Shown: positions 1 through 9,043, numbered from the stretch's first letter. The stretch is DNA of 64,000 nucleotides from Micromonospora cathayae (GCF_028993575.1 NZ_CP118615.1:4865001-4929000); one strand, 5' to 3'. Notes: generated by a model from the sequence alone, not told the origin. Made by a program: numbers and translations.

Positions 1-120
1 CCAACCACGCCGTGCCCGCCCGTTCGCAATGCATTGGAGTGCCATGGTTGCAGCGGAGAGTTTGCGACCAAAGTGAACGAAGCTGAGCCAGTTGATCTTT
101 AGAACGCCAGTTCAGGAAGT
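1..120 (+). promoter_or_regulatory. Probable CRISPR leader
   Basis: This stretch is clearly more A+T-rich than the rest of the window and directly abuts the first CRISPR repeat. Its end, with a TTTAGAAC-type segment and a terminal GGAAGT, resembles the leader/repeat junction of actinobacterial type I-E arrays. That places the leader on the left and transcription of the array rightward. No gene is seen here, and the upstream side is cut by the window edge. Confidence 0.4.
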
Positions 121-210
121 CTGCTCCCCGCGCACGCGGGGGTGATCCCACACCCGACTGGCGGGCGGCGAGCCGGCGGCGCTGCTCCCCGCGCACGCGG
201 GGGTGATCCT
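121..210 (+). CRISPR. Minimal type I-E CRISPR array: two repeats, one spacer
   Basis: Two 29-base repeats lie at 121-149 and 182-210. They are identical except for the last base (C versus T) and carry the hairpin CCCCGCGCACGCGGGG typical of actinobacterial type I-E repeats. They enclose one 32-base spacer (150-181), giving the canonical 61-base period. A third repeat would be expected near 243 but is missing; the sequence passes into an IS701-type transposase relic instead. No cas gene is present in the window. The array is probably an interrupted or orphan remnant. Confidence 0.85.
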
Positions 211-249
211 TCCTGGTATATCCCGTCGATGCTCTTGCCATATATATGG

Positions 250-733
250 CGCACAGCGTCTTGCGGTGGGCGTGGCTGGTCGTATGCCGCCCCAGCTCCC
301 AACCGCTGACCATGGTCGGGGTAACGCCGGAGTGCCCGCCGGGCCTGGTAGTGGTCCAGGCCGACCTCGGTCCTGGCGTTCTGGAAACACTCCCCGATCG
401 CCCACCGGGTTCCCGCGACGCGGATCAGGGTCTCGTGAGGCTCCAGCCGTTCTTGACCACCAACGGCGACAGCAACCCTACCAGGTAGCTGAGCGCCTGC
501 CGGCGGGGCTCCGCACGACCGAACCGGTGCGCGATCCGGGCGAGCAGGTCGTCCAGACTCGCCCGCCACCCGACGATCTCATCGACCAACACACAGCGCA
601 AGAGCCTGCCCCGGCCTCCGACCGACCACAACAGACTCGCGGTGCGATCGATCAGCCAACGGGCGCGTAGCATTGACATCGACAGCTGCCCTATCGGCGG
701 CACTTCGGCACGGATCATGCCATGAGCTGGCAA
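250..733 (-). pseudogene. IS701-family transposase relic with internal deletion
   Basis: Reading leftward from an ATG at 733, the first hundred codons match the N-terminus of IS701-family DDE transposases (segments such as WRASLDDLLARIAHRFGRAE and PRRQALSYLVGLL). A C-terminal segment (AGTRWAIGECFQNA...EVGLDHYQ) follows almost at once in another frame near 450-300. The catalytic middle of a protein of roughly 400 residues is therefore missing, and the tail decays by frameshifts. Its left end falls where the next CRISPR repeat should be, so insertion into the array is likely. A perfect palindrome, GCCATATATATGGC (237-250), marks the junction. Confidence 0.7.
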
Positions 734-826
734 TACTCCAGATCACAGCTACGACTGGAATAATGGGAGGCCAGATCTTGTCAACCCTGGGTTGTCGCTA
801 GATCGGCTTCTGGATAGATTCGATGC

Positions 827-2032
827 ATGGCGGTGCCCGCTCCAACCATTCGCGCCGCCCTGCCGAGCCTTCTCACGCTCATGGCAGCAACGTTCGTCGC
901 CGTGACGACGGAGATGTTGCCGATCGGCCTGCTGCCGCTGATCGGCGACGAGTTCCTCGTCAGCGAGAGTCAGACGGGGCTCCTCATCACGCTCTTCGCG
1001 GTCATGGTCGCCGTGCTGGCGGTTCCGGCCACCCTGCTTACCGCTCGGCTGCCGCGGAAGCCACTTCTGCTGGCATGCCTCGCGTGCTACGGCATCAGCA
1101 ACGCCTGCGCGATGGCAGCACCCAACCTCGCTCTGATCGCCGTGGGACGGGTCCTGGGGGGACTCACGCACGCACTGTTCTTCTCGGTGTGTATCGGCTA
1201 CGCAGCACGCCTCGTCGCACCGGGATTAACGGGACGAGCCCTCGCCATCGCGTCCGCGGGCGTCTCCGCCGCCTTCGTCCTAGGTGTGCCACTCGGCGTT
1301 TCATTGGGGACGCTTCTTGGCTGGCGCGGGGCGTTCGCCATGGTGTCCGGGTGCGCAGCGCTGACCCTCCTGCTCGCGGCGACAACAATCCCTCCCGTCC
1401 CGGTTACCCGAGGCCGGACATCGAACCGGGCAGGAACGTGGAGACGCTTCGCCACGGTGCTCACATCGAACGGACTCGTCTACCTCGGGCACTACCTGCT
1501 CTTCACCTACATCACCGTGCTGCTTCTCACCGGTGGCGCATCAACCGCCGCACTCGGCCCCCTCCTCTTCGGCTTCGGCGGCGGCGGGCTGGTGACTCTG
1601 ATCGTCGCCGGCCGCCACTTCGATGCCGCTCCACGACGAAGCCTGCTGAGCATCGTGACTGTCATGGCCGTCGGCATGGCCGCTGCCGCCGCGCTACATC
1701 CCGCCCTGATCGCGACCGTGGTTGCCTGCGCGGTATGGAACGCCGCCTTCGGCGCGGTCTCTCCCATCTACCAGGCCGCCGCCGTCACGGCAGATGCGAC
1801 GACACCCGAGCTCGCGGGTGCCTGGGTCAACGCGACTTGCAACGCCGGCATCGCCCTCGGGGCAGCGATCGGCGGGTTCGTTCTGGACAGGTACGACATC
1901 GCCGCCGTGGGATGGACTGCGGCAGTCATCACAGGCGTGGCCCTCGCTATCGCCGCAGTCGCGAAGCTCTCTTTCCCTCCCCGGGCTCCCGCTCAGGCCG
2001 GTACTCCACGCCCGCGGACCAGCGGAAGGTGA
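827..2032 (+). CDS. MFS transporter, DHA1-type drug/sugar efflux family
   Basis: This is a 401-residue major facilitator protein of the DHA1 (AraJ/chloramphenicol-exporter) type, predicted to export small molecules across the cytoplasmic membrane by proton antiport. The N-terminal helix contains the TEMLPIGLLPLIG segment typical of this subfamily; the loop after TM2 (TARLPRKPLLL) and GRVLGGLTHALFF in TM4 fit the family, and about twelve hydrophobic segments span the protein. It stands alone between an IS701 relic and an ISL3-like footprint, and its codon use is less strictly GC-ending than its neighbours, which fits horizontal transfer. The substrate cannot be read from sequence. Confidence 0.85.
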   Translation: MAVPAPTIRAALPSLLTLMAATFVAVTTEMLPIGLLPLIGDEFLVSESQTGLLITLFAVMVAVLAVPATLLTARLPRKPLLLACLACYGISNACAMAAPNLALIAVGRVLGGLTHALFFSVCIGYAARLVAPGLTGRALAIASAGVSAAFVLGVPLGVSLGTLLGWRGAFAMVSGCAALTLLLAATTIPPVPVTRGRTSNRAGTWRRFATVLTSNGLVYLGHYLLFTYITVLLLTGGASTAALGPLLFGFGGGGLVTLIVAGRHFDAAPRRSLLSIVTVMAVGMAAAAALHPALIATVVACAVWNAAFGAVSPIYQAAAVTADATTPELAGAWVNATCNAGIALGAAIGGFVLDRYDIAAVGWTAAVITGVALAIAAVAKLSFPPRAPAQAGTPRPRTSGR

Positions 2033-2050
2033 ACGTCGTCCACGGTCTCG

Positions 2051-2092
2051 ACGCTTCCCTACAGCAACGGCCCCACCGAAGGCGTCAACAGC
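2051..2092 (+). pseudogene. ISL3-type transposase footprint
   Basis: One frame reads LPYSNGPTEGVNSS, which closely matches the strongly conserved C-terminal SNGxTEGVN motif of ISL3-family transposases. Nothing recognisable of the transposase remains on either side. The hit is very short, so this is a suggestion of an old insertion rather than a firm element. Confidence 0.3.
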
Positions 2093-2097
2093 AGTGG

Positions 2098-2131
2098 GGA
2101 GCGGGCAAGATCAACTGATCTCGCCCGCTCC
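2098..2131. terminator. Bidirectional terminator-like hairpin
   Basis: A 16-bp stem with one mismatch and a 2-base centre lies between the convergent MFS gene and the GH43 gene. The inner part is GATCA/TGATC and the outer part is GGAGCGGGC. It ends with CTCTTC on the plus side. Position and symmetry fit termination in both directions. Confidence 0.55.
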
Positions 2132-2158
2132 TCTTCGCCTCGGGGGTGCCTGACCCGG

Positions 2159-5119
2159 CTATCGCACCGTCAACTTCTGGTAGTCGGCGGCGTAGGGCTG
2201 GTAGGTCGGGTTGCCGGAGTAGGCAACGTGGACCCGGTAGCCCCCGGGCCGCAGGTCGGCAGTCTGCAGCTCGACGACGGCCTTCCCGTCCGCCAGTGGC
2301 ACGACCTGCGCGGTGCCGCCGAAGGTGACGGTGACCTCGCCGGTCGGGGTCGGAGCGTTCTGCTTCTGCCCACCACCGGGCCCGACCGTCACGTTCAGCC
2401 GGAACGTGTCCCCGCGGACAACCGACGCCGGCGCGGCCTTCGCCCGGACCTTGACGGCGGCCGGGCCGGCGGGCACCTCGAACGACGCCGTACCGGCCGA
2501 CGCCTTCAGGTAGTCGAACCCGAGGTACTCGACCTTGACCGTCCGGGCACCCGTCGGCAGACCCGTCGGTAGCGTGACCGTGGCCGCGCCGCCGCTCAGC
2601 TGGGCGAGCTGCGACCACGAGCCGATGCTGAACCGCACCTGACCGCCGGTCTCGAACCCGTCGGCCGCCTTCACCGTGGCGGTGGCCGTGGTCGTCTGGG
2701 CCCCGCTCGCGTACGGCTCGACAGCCACCTCGGTGGTGGTCGTGACGTCGCTGTTCGGGATCCCACGGATGTCATTCCACTCACGGAGGGTGAGCGGGAT
2801 CACGGTGCCGTGACGCGGACGGACGACGCCCGCGTTGGTCATCGTGATCGCTTTGGCGTTCCAGGTCGTCGCCTCGATGTTCTCGTGGCACGCGGCCTGG
2901 TATCCACCACCGTTCGTGTACCGGTCACCCCAGAGGTAGAACTGGCCGGGGCAGGAGGTGTCACCAGGGTTGGCCTTGAAGACGACCGGCCCCTCGTACC
3001 CCTGGTTGGCGACCCACGTCGTGCGCCCCAGCGCCGGCGCGACCAACGTCCAGTTGTTGATGTTGCTGTCCAGGAAGTCGGTGTGCTTCTCCGAGAAGAT
3101 GTCCGAGCCCTGGTTGCCGGCCTCGTTCTTGGTCACCCGGTAGTAGTGGTCACCGACCCGGATCGCGGTCGTGTCGATCCGCGACAGCGGAGCCGGGTCC
3201 TGCCAGACCTGGGGGGCGGAGAACGTCTGGAAGTCGCGTGTCGTGGCGTACCACATCTGCGCGTTGCCCTGACCGGTGCGGTTCACGGGGTCGTTCCACA
3301 GCGACTGCGCCCAGAACACGACGTAGGCACCGATCTCCTCGACCCACAGCGACTCGGGTGCGAAGGCGTTGCCCGCGTTGTCGGGGGCGACCTTCACGTG
3401 CCGCTGCGGAGTCCAGTGCACGAGGTCGTGCGACTCGAACACCTCGATGTACTGGGTGTCGTTGATGGCGTATCCGCCCTGGTCGTACCAGTTCAGGTCG
3501 GTGGCGATCATGTAGAACGTGTCGCCGTCGGGTGAGCGGACGATGTGCGGGTCACGAAGGCCCTGGTCGCCCAGCTGGGAGATGAGCGACGGCCGGCCTC
3601 CGGTCAGACCGGTCCAGTCCAGGGCGGTGTTCCCGTTGGACGTGGCGAACATGATCTGCTCGCCGTCGGCGATTCCCTCACCCTTGAAGTACCCCATGAA
3701 GTACCGCTCGTGCTCCTCGGAACGGGGCATGGCGGTGATGGTCACCGGGAACGATTTCGTCTTCGAGGCCGAACCCTTGGTGATGGTCGCCGTCAGGGTG
3801 GCGGCGACATCCGCACGGCCGAAGGCCGGGCGGGTCACCTCACCCGTCGGGGTCACGAGGTCAGTGGTCGACGTCCAGGTGATGGTGGACCCGAACTCGC
3901 CGTCGGCAGCGAGGGCGAGATTGCCGCGCACGTCGTCCGCGGCGTACAGGGTCAGGTCGAACGTGTCACGGTCGACCGCCTGCGCGTCGTCGAACTCGGC
4001 CTTCACCACGACGGGGATCTCCCGTGTGGTGACCTCTTGGCCGCCCTTGCGGACGGTCGCCGTGAGCGTGGCTGTCGCGTCGGGCTGCCCCTGCCCGGGT
4101 CGGGTGATTCTGCCGGTCACCGGAACCTTGCGGGCGCTGGCGAGGGCAGGCGGCGTGTAGACCTGGACGACCGACGGGTCCGAACTCGTCCACGTGATGG
4201 CCGAGCCGGCCACGGAGCCCACCTTGGGCAGAACCATGTCCCGTACGACCGCACTGGTCAGGCCGAGGTCGATGGCGGCGGCGTCGGCGCGAACGCCGCC
4301 GGAGACGGTCCTGCGCGCCAGGGCGAGTGTCTCGTCGAGGCTCACCGCCCGGTCGTAGACCCGGAAGTCCCGGATCGTTCCGCGGAACGAGTAGTGGCCC
4401 GACGTCTGCGAGCGGGCGAGGAAGTTGCAGTTGGTTCCCGCGGCGTTCACCGACGGCGGCGTGGTCAGGTTCGTCGACGTCGCATGCAGCACGCCGTCGA
4501 GGTAGAGCCGGCCGGTCCAGCTCGTGCCGTTCGCGTTCAGTGACTGGGTGTAGGTGACGTGAGTCCACGCGCTCTCGGGCATGCGGACCCGGTTCTGTTG
4601 GAGGTTCGCCGAACCCACCGCCACCCGGAACCGCTGGGTGTTCGACGCGAAGATGGAGCCCTGGGCGCCGGTGTCGACGTCGCACGAGCCGGACTTCGCG
4701 CCGAAGCTCCACATCTGGTGCTCGCCGACGTTCGCCGGGTCGATCCACACGTCGTAGTCGACGGTGAGGTTCGACATGCCCGCGGTGAGGTTGTTCGGCA
4801 GCGCCACGTACCCGCCGTCGAGGGCGCCTTCGTAGGAGTCGGGGTTGAATCTGACTCCGTCGCCGGTCAACCTCGCCTTCTCCGGATTCACGAGCGTGGC
4901 GTTCGCCGCCGAGCCCGCGCTGCCCGAGTTGACCAGCGTCGTCCCACTGGTCTCGTCGAGGGCGAAGTGGTGCACCAGACCCTCGGTGAGCTGCTCGTCG
5001 GCAGCGTGCGAGGGCGTCGGTGCGAACGAGACCGCAAGAAGCGCACCCAGTGCCAGGACCGCGACACCTCCACCCTTCCGACGCAGCCGGGGACGTGACC
5101 TCTGCTGTCGCAATCTCAA
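2159..5119 (-). CDS. Secreted multidomain glycoside hydrolase (LamG, Ig-like, GH43-type)
   Basis: This is a 986-residue exported enzyme. A basic, hydrophobic signal peptide (residues 1-39, ending PTPSHA) is followed by a LamG/concanavalin-like carbohydrate-binding domain (about 45-265), two bacterial Ig-like modules (about 275-465), a five-bladed propeller of GH43/GH62 type (about 470-790, with GLRDPHIVRSPDG and FAPESLWVEE supplying likely Asp and Glu active-site residues) and a C-terminal Ig-like repeat pair. It probably attacks arabinose- or xylose-containing plant polysaccharides outside the cell. The start is TTG, chosen because AAGGAGGA sits five bases upstream and the signal peptide begins there. 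A LacI-type operator lies about 50 bases upstream. The exact substrate is unknown. Confidence 0.85.
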   Translation of the reverse strand: MRLRQQRSRPRLRRKGGGVAVLALGALLAVSFAPTPSHAADEQLTEGLVHHFALDETSGTTLVNSGSAGSAANATLVNPEKARLTGDGVRFNPDSYEGALDGGYVALPNNLTAGMSNLTVDYDVWIDPANVGEHQMWSFGAKSGSCDVDTGAQGSIFASNTQRFRVAVGSANLQQNRVRMPESAWTHVTYTQSLNANGTSWTGRLYLDGVLHATSTNLTTPPSVNAAGTNCNFLARSQTSGHYSFRGTIRDFRVYDRAVSLDETLALARRTVSGGVRADAAAIDLGLTSAVVRDMVLPKVGSVAGSAITWTSSDPSVVQVYTPPALASARKVPVTGRITRPGQGQPDATATLTATVRKGGQEVTTREIPVVVKAEFDDAQAVDRDTFDLTLYAADDVRGNLALAADGEFGSTITWTSTTDLVTPTGEVTRPAFGRADVAATLTATITKGSASKTKSFPVTITAMPRSEEHERYFMGYFKGEGIADGEQIMFATSNGNTALDWTGLTGGRPSLISQLGDQGLRDPHIVRSPDGDTFYMIATDLNWYDQGGYAINDTQYIEVFESHDLVHWTPQRHVKVAPDNAGNAFAPESLWVEEIGAYVVFWAQSLWNDPVNRTGQGNAQMWYATTRDFQTFSAPQVWQDPAPLSRIDTTAIRVGDHYYRVTKNEAGNQGSDIFSEKHTDFLDSNINNWTLVAPALGRTTWVANQGYEGPVVFKANPGDTSCPGQFYLWGDRYTNGGGYQAACHENIEATTWNAKAITMTNAGVVRPRHGTVIPLTLREWNDIRGIPNSDVTTTTEVAVEPYASGAQTTTATATVKAADGFETGGQVRFSIGSWSQLAQLSGGAATVTLPTGLPTGARTVKVEYLGFDYLKASAGTASFEVPAGPAAVKVRAKAAPASVVRGDTFRLNVTVGPGGGQKQNAPTPTGEVTVTFGGTAQVVPLADGKAVVELQTADLRPGGYRVHVAYSGNPTYQPYAADYQKLTVR

Positions 5120-5168
5120 CTGATCCTCCTTGCTCGACGTGGAAATCTCTCTGAAATGGACAAGGGTT

Positions 5169-5180
5169 GTTAACGCTAAC
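5169..5180. promoter_or_regulatory. LacI-family operator upstream of the GH43 gene
   Basis: GTTAACGCTAAC is a near-perfect inverted repeat with a central CG, the classic form of LacI-family operators controlling actinobacterial glycosidase genes. It lies about 50 bases before the TTG start of the GH43 gene, where it could block transcription until a sugar ligand is present. No LacI gene is in the window, so the regulator would act in trans. Confidence 0.55.
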
Positions 5181-5511
5181 TACGGCGTAGTGCCAGGTCA
5201 ACGAGACGATGCGGGGTGGCCGAGGTCGGGGAGTGGGGTCTCCGGTGGACAAGTCGTGCTTCGCACCAGCCAGCACCCCAGCAGGTGCCCGTTCCGGGGG
5301 TTCCGTGCGGCTTCCCCCGGCGTTGCGGGACGGCATCGGTAGGCGAGGGTTGCCGCCGTCGAAGCACTACCAGGGCCGGTTCACGACGGGCGCCCACGGG
5401 CGGGCCATGGACCGGCTGGTCGACCAGGCAAGGTCGGCCGGCGCCGAAGTCGTCGATCCGCTCCCGCGTCCCGCTGCTCCGGCCGCGTACCGACGGGTGT
5501 TGCCACCGGCC

Positions 5512-5649
5512 GGGCTCGGCGGCCAGCAGCCGGCGGGTGTAGGAGTGCGACGGCGTGGCGAGCACCTGCTGGGCGGGCCCGCGCTCGACGATGTCGGACT
5601 CTCGCATCACCAGGACGTCGCCGCCCAGGTCACGGCCGAGGTCGAGGCT
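5512..5649 (-). pseudogene. Relic of an oligopeptide-type ABC ATPase (C-terminus)
   Basis: About 46 codons match the region after the H-loop of DppD/DppF-like ATPases, with VLVMRESDIVERGPAQQVL and HSYTRRLLAAEP corresponding to the usual 'HPYTRxLLxAxP' end of the family. No Walker motifs remain in any frame, and the reading frame runs on into meaningless sequence. The rest of 5181-5511 and 5650-5685 shows no gene. This is a decayed transporter fragment between two active operons. Confidence 0.5.
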
Positions 5650-5685
5650 CGTCCGGCCTGGTTCTTGAACCAGATCTGTCGAGAA

Positions 5686-6486
5686 CTACCGATCCGACCG
5701 CGTGCCGCGCTTGGCCTGCTGGATCTGCTCGTAGACGTGGGTCCGCAGTTCGGTGAACCGGGGCAGGGCCCGGGTGGTGAGCTGATCGCGTTCCTGCGGG
5801 AGGTCGATCACGAGGTCCTCCTGCACCCGGGTCGGTGAGTTCGACAGGACGAGCACGCGTTCGCCCAGATACACCGACTCGTCGATGTCGTGCGTCACGA
5901 ACACCGTGGAGATCCTGCGGGTCAGGTGCAGCTCCCGTACGAGATCCTCCAGGTCCGCGCGGGTCTGCGCGTCCACCGCGGCGAACGGCTCGTCCATGAT
6001 CAGCACTTCCGGCTGGTACGCGATGGCGCGGGCGATCGCCACCCGCTGCTGCATCCCACCGGAGAGCTGCCACGGATGGCTCCGCGCCGACTGCCGAAGC
6101 CCGACCGCGTCGAGGGCGTCGGCGACCATCCGCTCACGTTCGCCCCGGGAGAGCTTCTTGTGGCGAAGCGGGAGCTCCACGTTGCCCCTTACCGTCAGCC
6201 ACGGGTAGAGGCTGCGGCCGTACTCCTGAAAGACCACGGCCATCGCCGGGCTCGGGCCCGTCACCGGCGACCCCTCCATCTCGACGAGGCCACTGGTGGG
6301 CCGGAGCAGCCCGGCCAGGCACTTCAGGAGAGTGGTCTTTCCGCAGCCCGAGGGACCGACGATGCACACCAGTTCGCCAGGGCTCATGGTGAAGCTGAGA
6401 TCCCCGATCGCCTCGACCTCGCCCCGGCCGGAGGCATAGACCTTGCGCAGGTGCTCGACCCTCAGCAGGGGACTCCCGTCAGCCAC
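5686..6486 (-). CDS. ABC transporter ATP-binding protein (SsuB/TauB/NrtD type)
   Basis: This 266-residue ATPase energises the importer encoded just upstream. Walker A (GPSGCGKTTLL), Q-loop (VFQEYGRSLYPWLTV), signature LSGGMQQRVAIARA, Walker B (VLIMDEPFAAVD) and H-loop (VFVTHDIDES) are all present, so it should be active. The SLYPWLTV stretch and short length match the nitrate/sulfonate/taurine family. The start is GTG at 6486, overlapping the end of the preceding permease by 8 bases. It is the last gene of a four-gene minus-strand operon. Confidence 0.9.
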   Translation of the reverse strand: MADGSPLLRVEHLRKVYASGRGEVEAIGDLSFTMSPGELVCIVGPSGCGKTTLLKCLAGLLRPTSGLVEMEGSPVTGPSPAMAVVFQEYGRSLYPWLTVRGNVELPLRHKKLSRGERERMVADALDAVGLRQSARSHPWQLSGGMQQRVAIARAIAYQPEVLIMDEPFAAVDAQTRADLEDLVRELHLTRRISTVFVTHDIDESVYLGERVLVLSNSPTRVQEDLVIDLPQERDQLTTRALPRFTELRTHVYEQIQQAKRGTRSDR

Positions 6487-7294
6487 GGGTGACCTCCTTC
6501 AATCCGTGGTACCAGCGCAGGACGCGACGTTCGACGACACCGAAGACCACGGCGAGGAAGACGCCGATGAGGCCGAGCAGGAGGATGCCGCTCCACATCT
6601 CCGCGATCAGGTAGTTCCGTTGGAAGTAGGCGATCCGGTAGCCGAGACCGGCGGACGAGGCGAACATCTCCGAGATGACCATGAGGATCAGGGCCACCGA
6701 GAGCGCCTGCCGTACGCCGGTCATGATGCGCGGACTCGCCGCCGGGAGGATCACCAGCCACAGTCGGTCCCACCGGGAGATCCGGAACGAGCGCGCGGTC
6801 TCCATCATCACGCTGTCGGTCGCTCGGACGCCTTCGATCGTGTTCAGCAGGATCGGCCAGATCGCGCCGGACACGATGACGACGACCTTCATCGTGTCGG
6901 TGATGCCGAGCAGGAGCATCGCGACCGGAATCAGCACGGGTGGCGGAATCGCGCGGAAGAACTCCAGCAGTGGCTCGAGGATCTCACGTAGCGGACGGAG
7001 CCTGCCGATGACGACGCCCGCGGCGACGCCGAGGAGGATCGACGCGAAGACGCCGGCCAGGAGCCGGTACACGCTCGGCAGGACGTCGTCGACGATCGCC
7101 GGGCCGATCCAGGTCTGCCGGAACGCGTCGAGGAGCGTGTGCGGGCCGACGAGAAACCGGTTCGTCGACCGGGTGGACCAGACGGCCCAGAGCCCGATGG
7201 CCAGGACGGGCAGCCCGACCGCGAACAGGAGGTTCTCGGCGACCCTGACGCCCAGGCTCCGGGGGCGGGCCCTTCCCTCGCCGGGCGCGGTCAT
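6479..7294 (-). CDS. ABC transporter permease (SsuC/TauC type), second subunit
   Basis: This 271-residue inner-membrane permease has about six hydrophobic segments and the cytoplasmic EAA-like loop (SFRISRWDRLWLVILPAASP) that contacts the ATPase. The start is ATG at 7294 inside an ATGA overlap with the upstream permease gene; longer in-frame extensions read through that gene and were discarded. It presumably forms a heterodimer with the 7291-8061 product, which is unusual because most Ssu/Tau systems use one permease gene. Confidence 0.9.
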   Translation of the reverse strand: MTAPGEGRARPRSLGVRVAENLLFAVGLPVLAIGLWAVWSTRSTNRFLVGPHTLLDAFRQTWIGPAIVDDVLPSVYRLLAGVFASILLGVAAGVVIGRLRPLREILEPLLEFFRAIPPPVLIPVAMLLLGITDTMKVVVIVSGAIWPILLNTIEGVRATDSVMMETARSFRISRWDRLWLVILPAASPRIMTGVRQALSVALILMVISEMFASSAGLGYRIAYFQRNYLIAEMWSGILLLGLIGVFLAVVFGVVERRVLRWYHGLKEVTRG

Positions 7295-8061
7295 CGGGCC
7301 GCCTCGTCCGAGAGCACCGACTGGTGCCAGGCCAGCGAGCGGCGTTCGACGACGCGGAACACGACGTTCACCAGCAGGCCGAGGATCCCGGTGACCACGA
7401 CGAGGCCGTACAGGCCGACGGCGTCCCCGGCGGTGCGGGAGAGCTCGATCTCGCGCCCGAGGCCGGGGTTGCCGATCACCATCTCGGCGGTGACGGCCAG
7501 GATGAGCGCGACCGCCGCGCCGAGACGCAGGCCGGTCATCAGGTACGGCAGAGCGGTCGGAAGGACGAGGTACCGCAGACGTTCGCGGCGGGTGAGGCCG
7601 AAACTCCGCGCGGTGTCCCGGGCCACGGCGTCGACGTCGGCGACGCCGTAGATCACCTGCACGAACACCTGCCAGAACGCCGCGTAGACGATGATGACGA
7701 GCGCGGCGCGCATCTGCAGGCCGAACATCAGCACGGCGAGGGGGATCAGCGCGACCGACGGCACCGGCCGCAGGAACTCGACAGTCGTGTGCGTCGCGCG
7801 GCGCAGGAACGGCACCATCCCGACCACCGTCCCCAGCGCGACCGCCGCGAGCGTCGCCACCGTCAGACCGATCGCCCACGACGTCATGGTGAGCCGGATT
7901 CGCCGCCAGAACGCCAGGTCGCGGACCTCCTGGGACAGCCACCCGAACACGTCCGTGACGTACGGCAGGTAGTGCGGGTCGACCAGTCCCAGTGTCGGGA
8001 TCAGTTGCCAGCCGACGAGGAACCCCAGCAGGCCCACGGCGCCCAGCAGGATCTTGCGCAT
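7291..8061 (-). CDS. ABC transporter permease (SsuC/TauC type), first subunit
   Basis: This 256-residue permease begins with a membrane anchor (ILLGAVGLLGFLVGWQL) and carries the EAA-like loop SFGLTRRERLRYLVLPTALP. It is a diverged paralogue of the downstream permease, overlapping it by 4 bases and following the binding-protein gene by 7 bases. Two distinct permeases with one binding protein and one ATPase suggest a heterodimeric importer. Confidence 0.9.
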   Translation of the reverse strand: MRKILLGAVGLLGFLVGWQLIPTLGLVDPHYLPYVTDVFGWLSQEVRDLAFWRRIRLTMTSWAIGLTVATLAAVALGTVVGMVPFLRRATHTTVEFLRPVPSVALIPLAVLMFGLQMRAALVIIVYAAFWQVFVQVIYGVADVDAVARDTARSFGLTRRERLRYLVLPTALPYLMTGLRLGAAVALILAVTAEMVIGNPGLGREIELSRTAGDAVGLYGLVVVTGILGLLVNVVFRVVERRSLAWHQSVLSDEAAR

Positions 8062-8068
8062 CGGCCGG

Positions 8069-9043
8069 CTACTGCTGCTGGACGAGGCGGTCGAAGTCGG
8101 GTCGCCGGTCGAGTACGCGGTACTTCTGGGCGAGCGTCACGAGTTGCTCCAGGCCGCCCCGGTCGAGCTCCCACCCGAATGCCGGGAGCCGTACGGAATC
8201 CGCTACCGCGTCCGGCAGTTCGAGGTTGTCCTTGATGGCTTGACGCAGGTCGGCTTCGTTGGCCGGATCCTTGGCCCAGGTGAGCGTCTTCTTCATCGCC
8301 GACGAGAAGTCCGCGACCAGTGTGGCGTCGGATTCCCTCAGCTTGGTCGACGTGATCGTCGTCAGGGTGGTGAGTCCGGGAACGGTGGCCTGATACGGGG
8401 CGACCACGAGGACGTCACCGCGTTCGCGTAGCTGGGTGATGAACGGCTCGGTCACCCAGGCGGCGTCGATGTTGCCGGCGGCGAGCTGAGCCGGCGCGTC
8501 CGGGAAGGCCACCTCGACGAACTTGACCTTGGTGGGATCACCGCCGTCCTTCTCGACCGCGGCCATGATCGTGACATCGCCGGCGGCGCCCAGGCTGTTG
8601 ACCGACACCGTGCGCCCGGCGAGCTGGGCCGGCCGGGTGATGCCCGACCTCGCCGTCGTCAGGACGGCGTTGATGTCGTCACCGTCGGCGTAGGACGACG
8701 CGTAGTTCCCGATGATCACCACACCGAGGTTCTGCAGATCGGCGCGGAACGGGCCGAACGGCTGACCGATGGCGAAGTCGATGTCGCCGTTGATCAGCGC
8801 CGGGATGGCCTGTGCGCCGCCCTGTGCGGGCACGACCTCCACATCGAGCCCCTGCTCCCGGAAGATGCCCGCCCTGATGCCACCCCACAGGGCGGCGGTC
8901 TCGCTGATCGGTAGCGCCGCCACGCGGACCTTGCGTAGGTCGCCGCTTGCTCCGGGGGACGGGCCGGTGGCATCGGAATCCGTGCAACCGGTCAGGGCGA
9001 TCGCGACGCTGGCGAGAACAGCGAGGGCGGTGACCTTCTTCAT
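8069..9043 (-). CDS. Substrate-binding lipoprotein of the ABC importer (SsuA/TauA/NMT1 family)
   Basis: This 324-residue lipoprotein has a signal peptide ending in the lipobox LTGC (Cys20). The mature part has the NMT1/SsuA layout: a GIFREQGLDVEVVPAQGG segment after the first helix, NGDIDFAIGQP, and an AGNIDAAWVTEPFI hinge region. It would capture a small sulfonate, aromatic acid or thiamine precursor outside the membrane. The start was set at ATG 9043, which has GGAAGGG upstream and begins the signal peptide. It is the first gene of the operon and diverges from a PhzS-like monooxygenase, suggesting that the imported compound may be the oxidised substrate (inference). Confidence 0.88.
   Translation of the reverse strand: MKKVTALAVLASVAIALTGCTDSDATGPSPGASGDLRKVRVAALPISETAALWGGIRAGIFREQGLDVEVVPAQGGAQAIPALINGDIDFAIGQPFGPFRADLQNLGVVIIGNYASSYADGDDINAVLTTARSGITRPAQLAGRTVSVNSLGAAGDVTIMAAVEKDGGDPTKVKFVEVAFPDAPAQLAAGNIDAAWVTEPFITQLRERGDVLVVAPYQATVPGLTTLTTITSTKLRESDATLVADFSSAMKKTLTWAKDPANEADLRQAIKDNLELPDAVADSVRLPAFGWELDRGGLEQLVTLAQKYRVLDRRPDFDRLVQQQ

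Noticed and set aside
99..569. Open frame reading through the CRISPR repeats
   Set aside because: The translated repeat (ITPACAGS-like) is a known artefact of type I-E repeats; only the transposase relic part is meaningful.
5209..5838. Plus-strand ORF of 209 codons
   Set aside because: It lies opposite the ABC ATPase relic and the ABC ATPase gene and shows no family motif.
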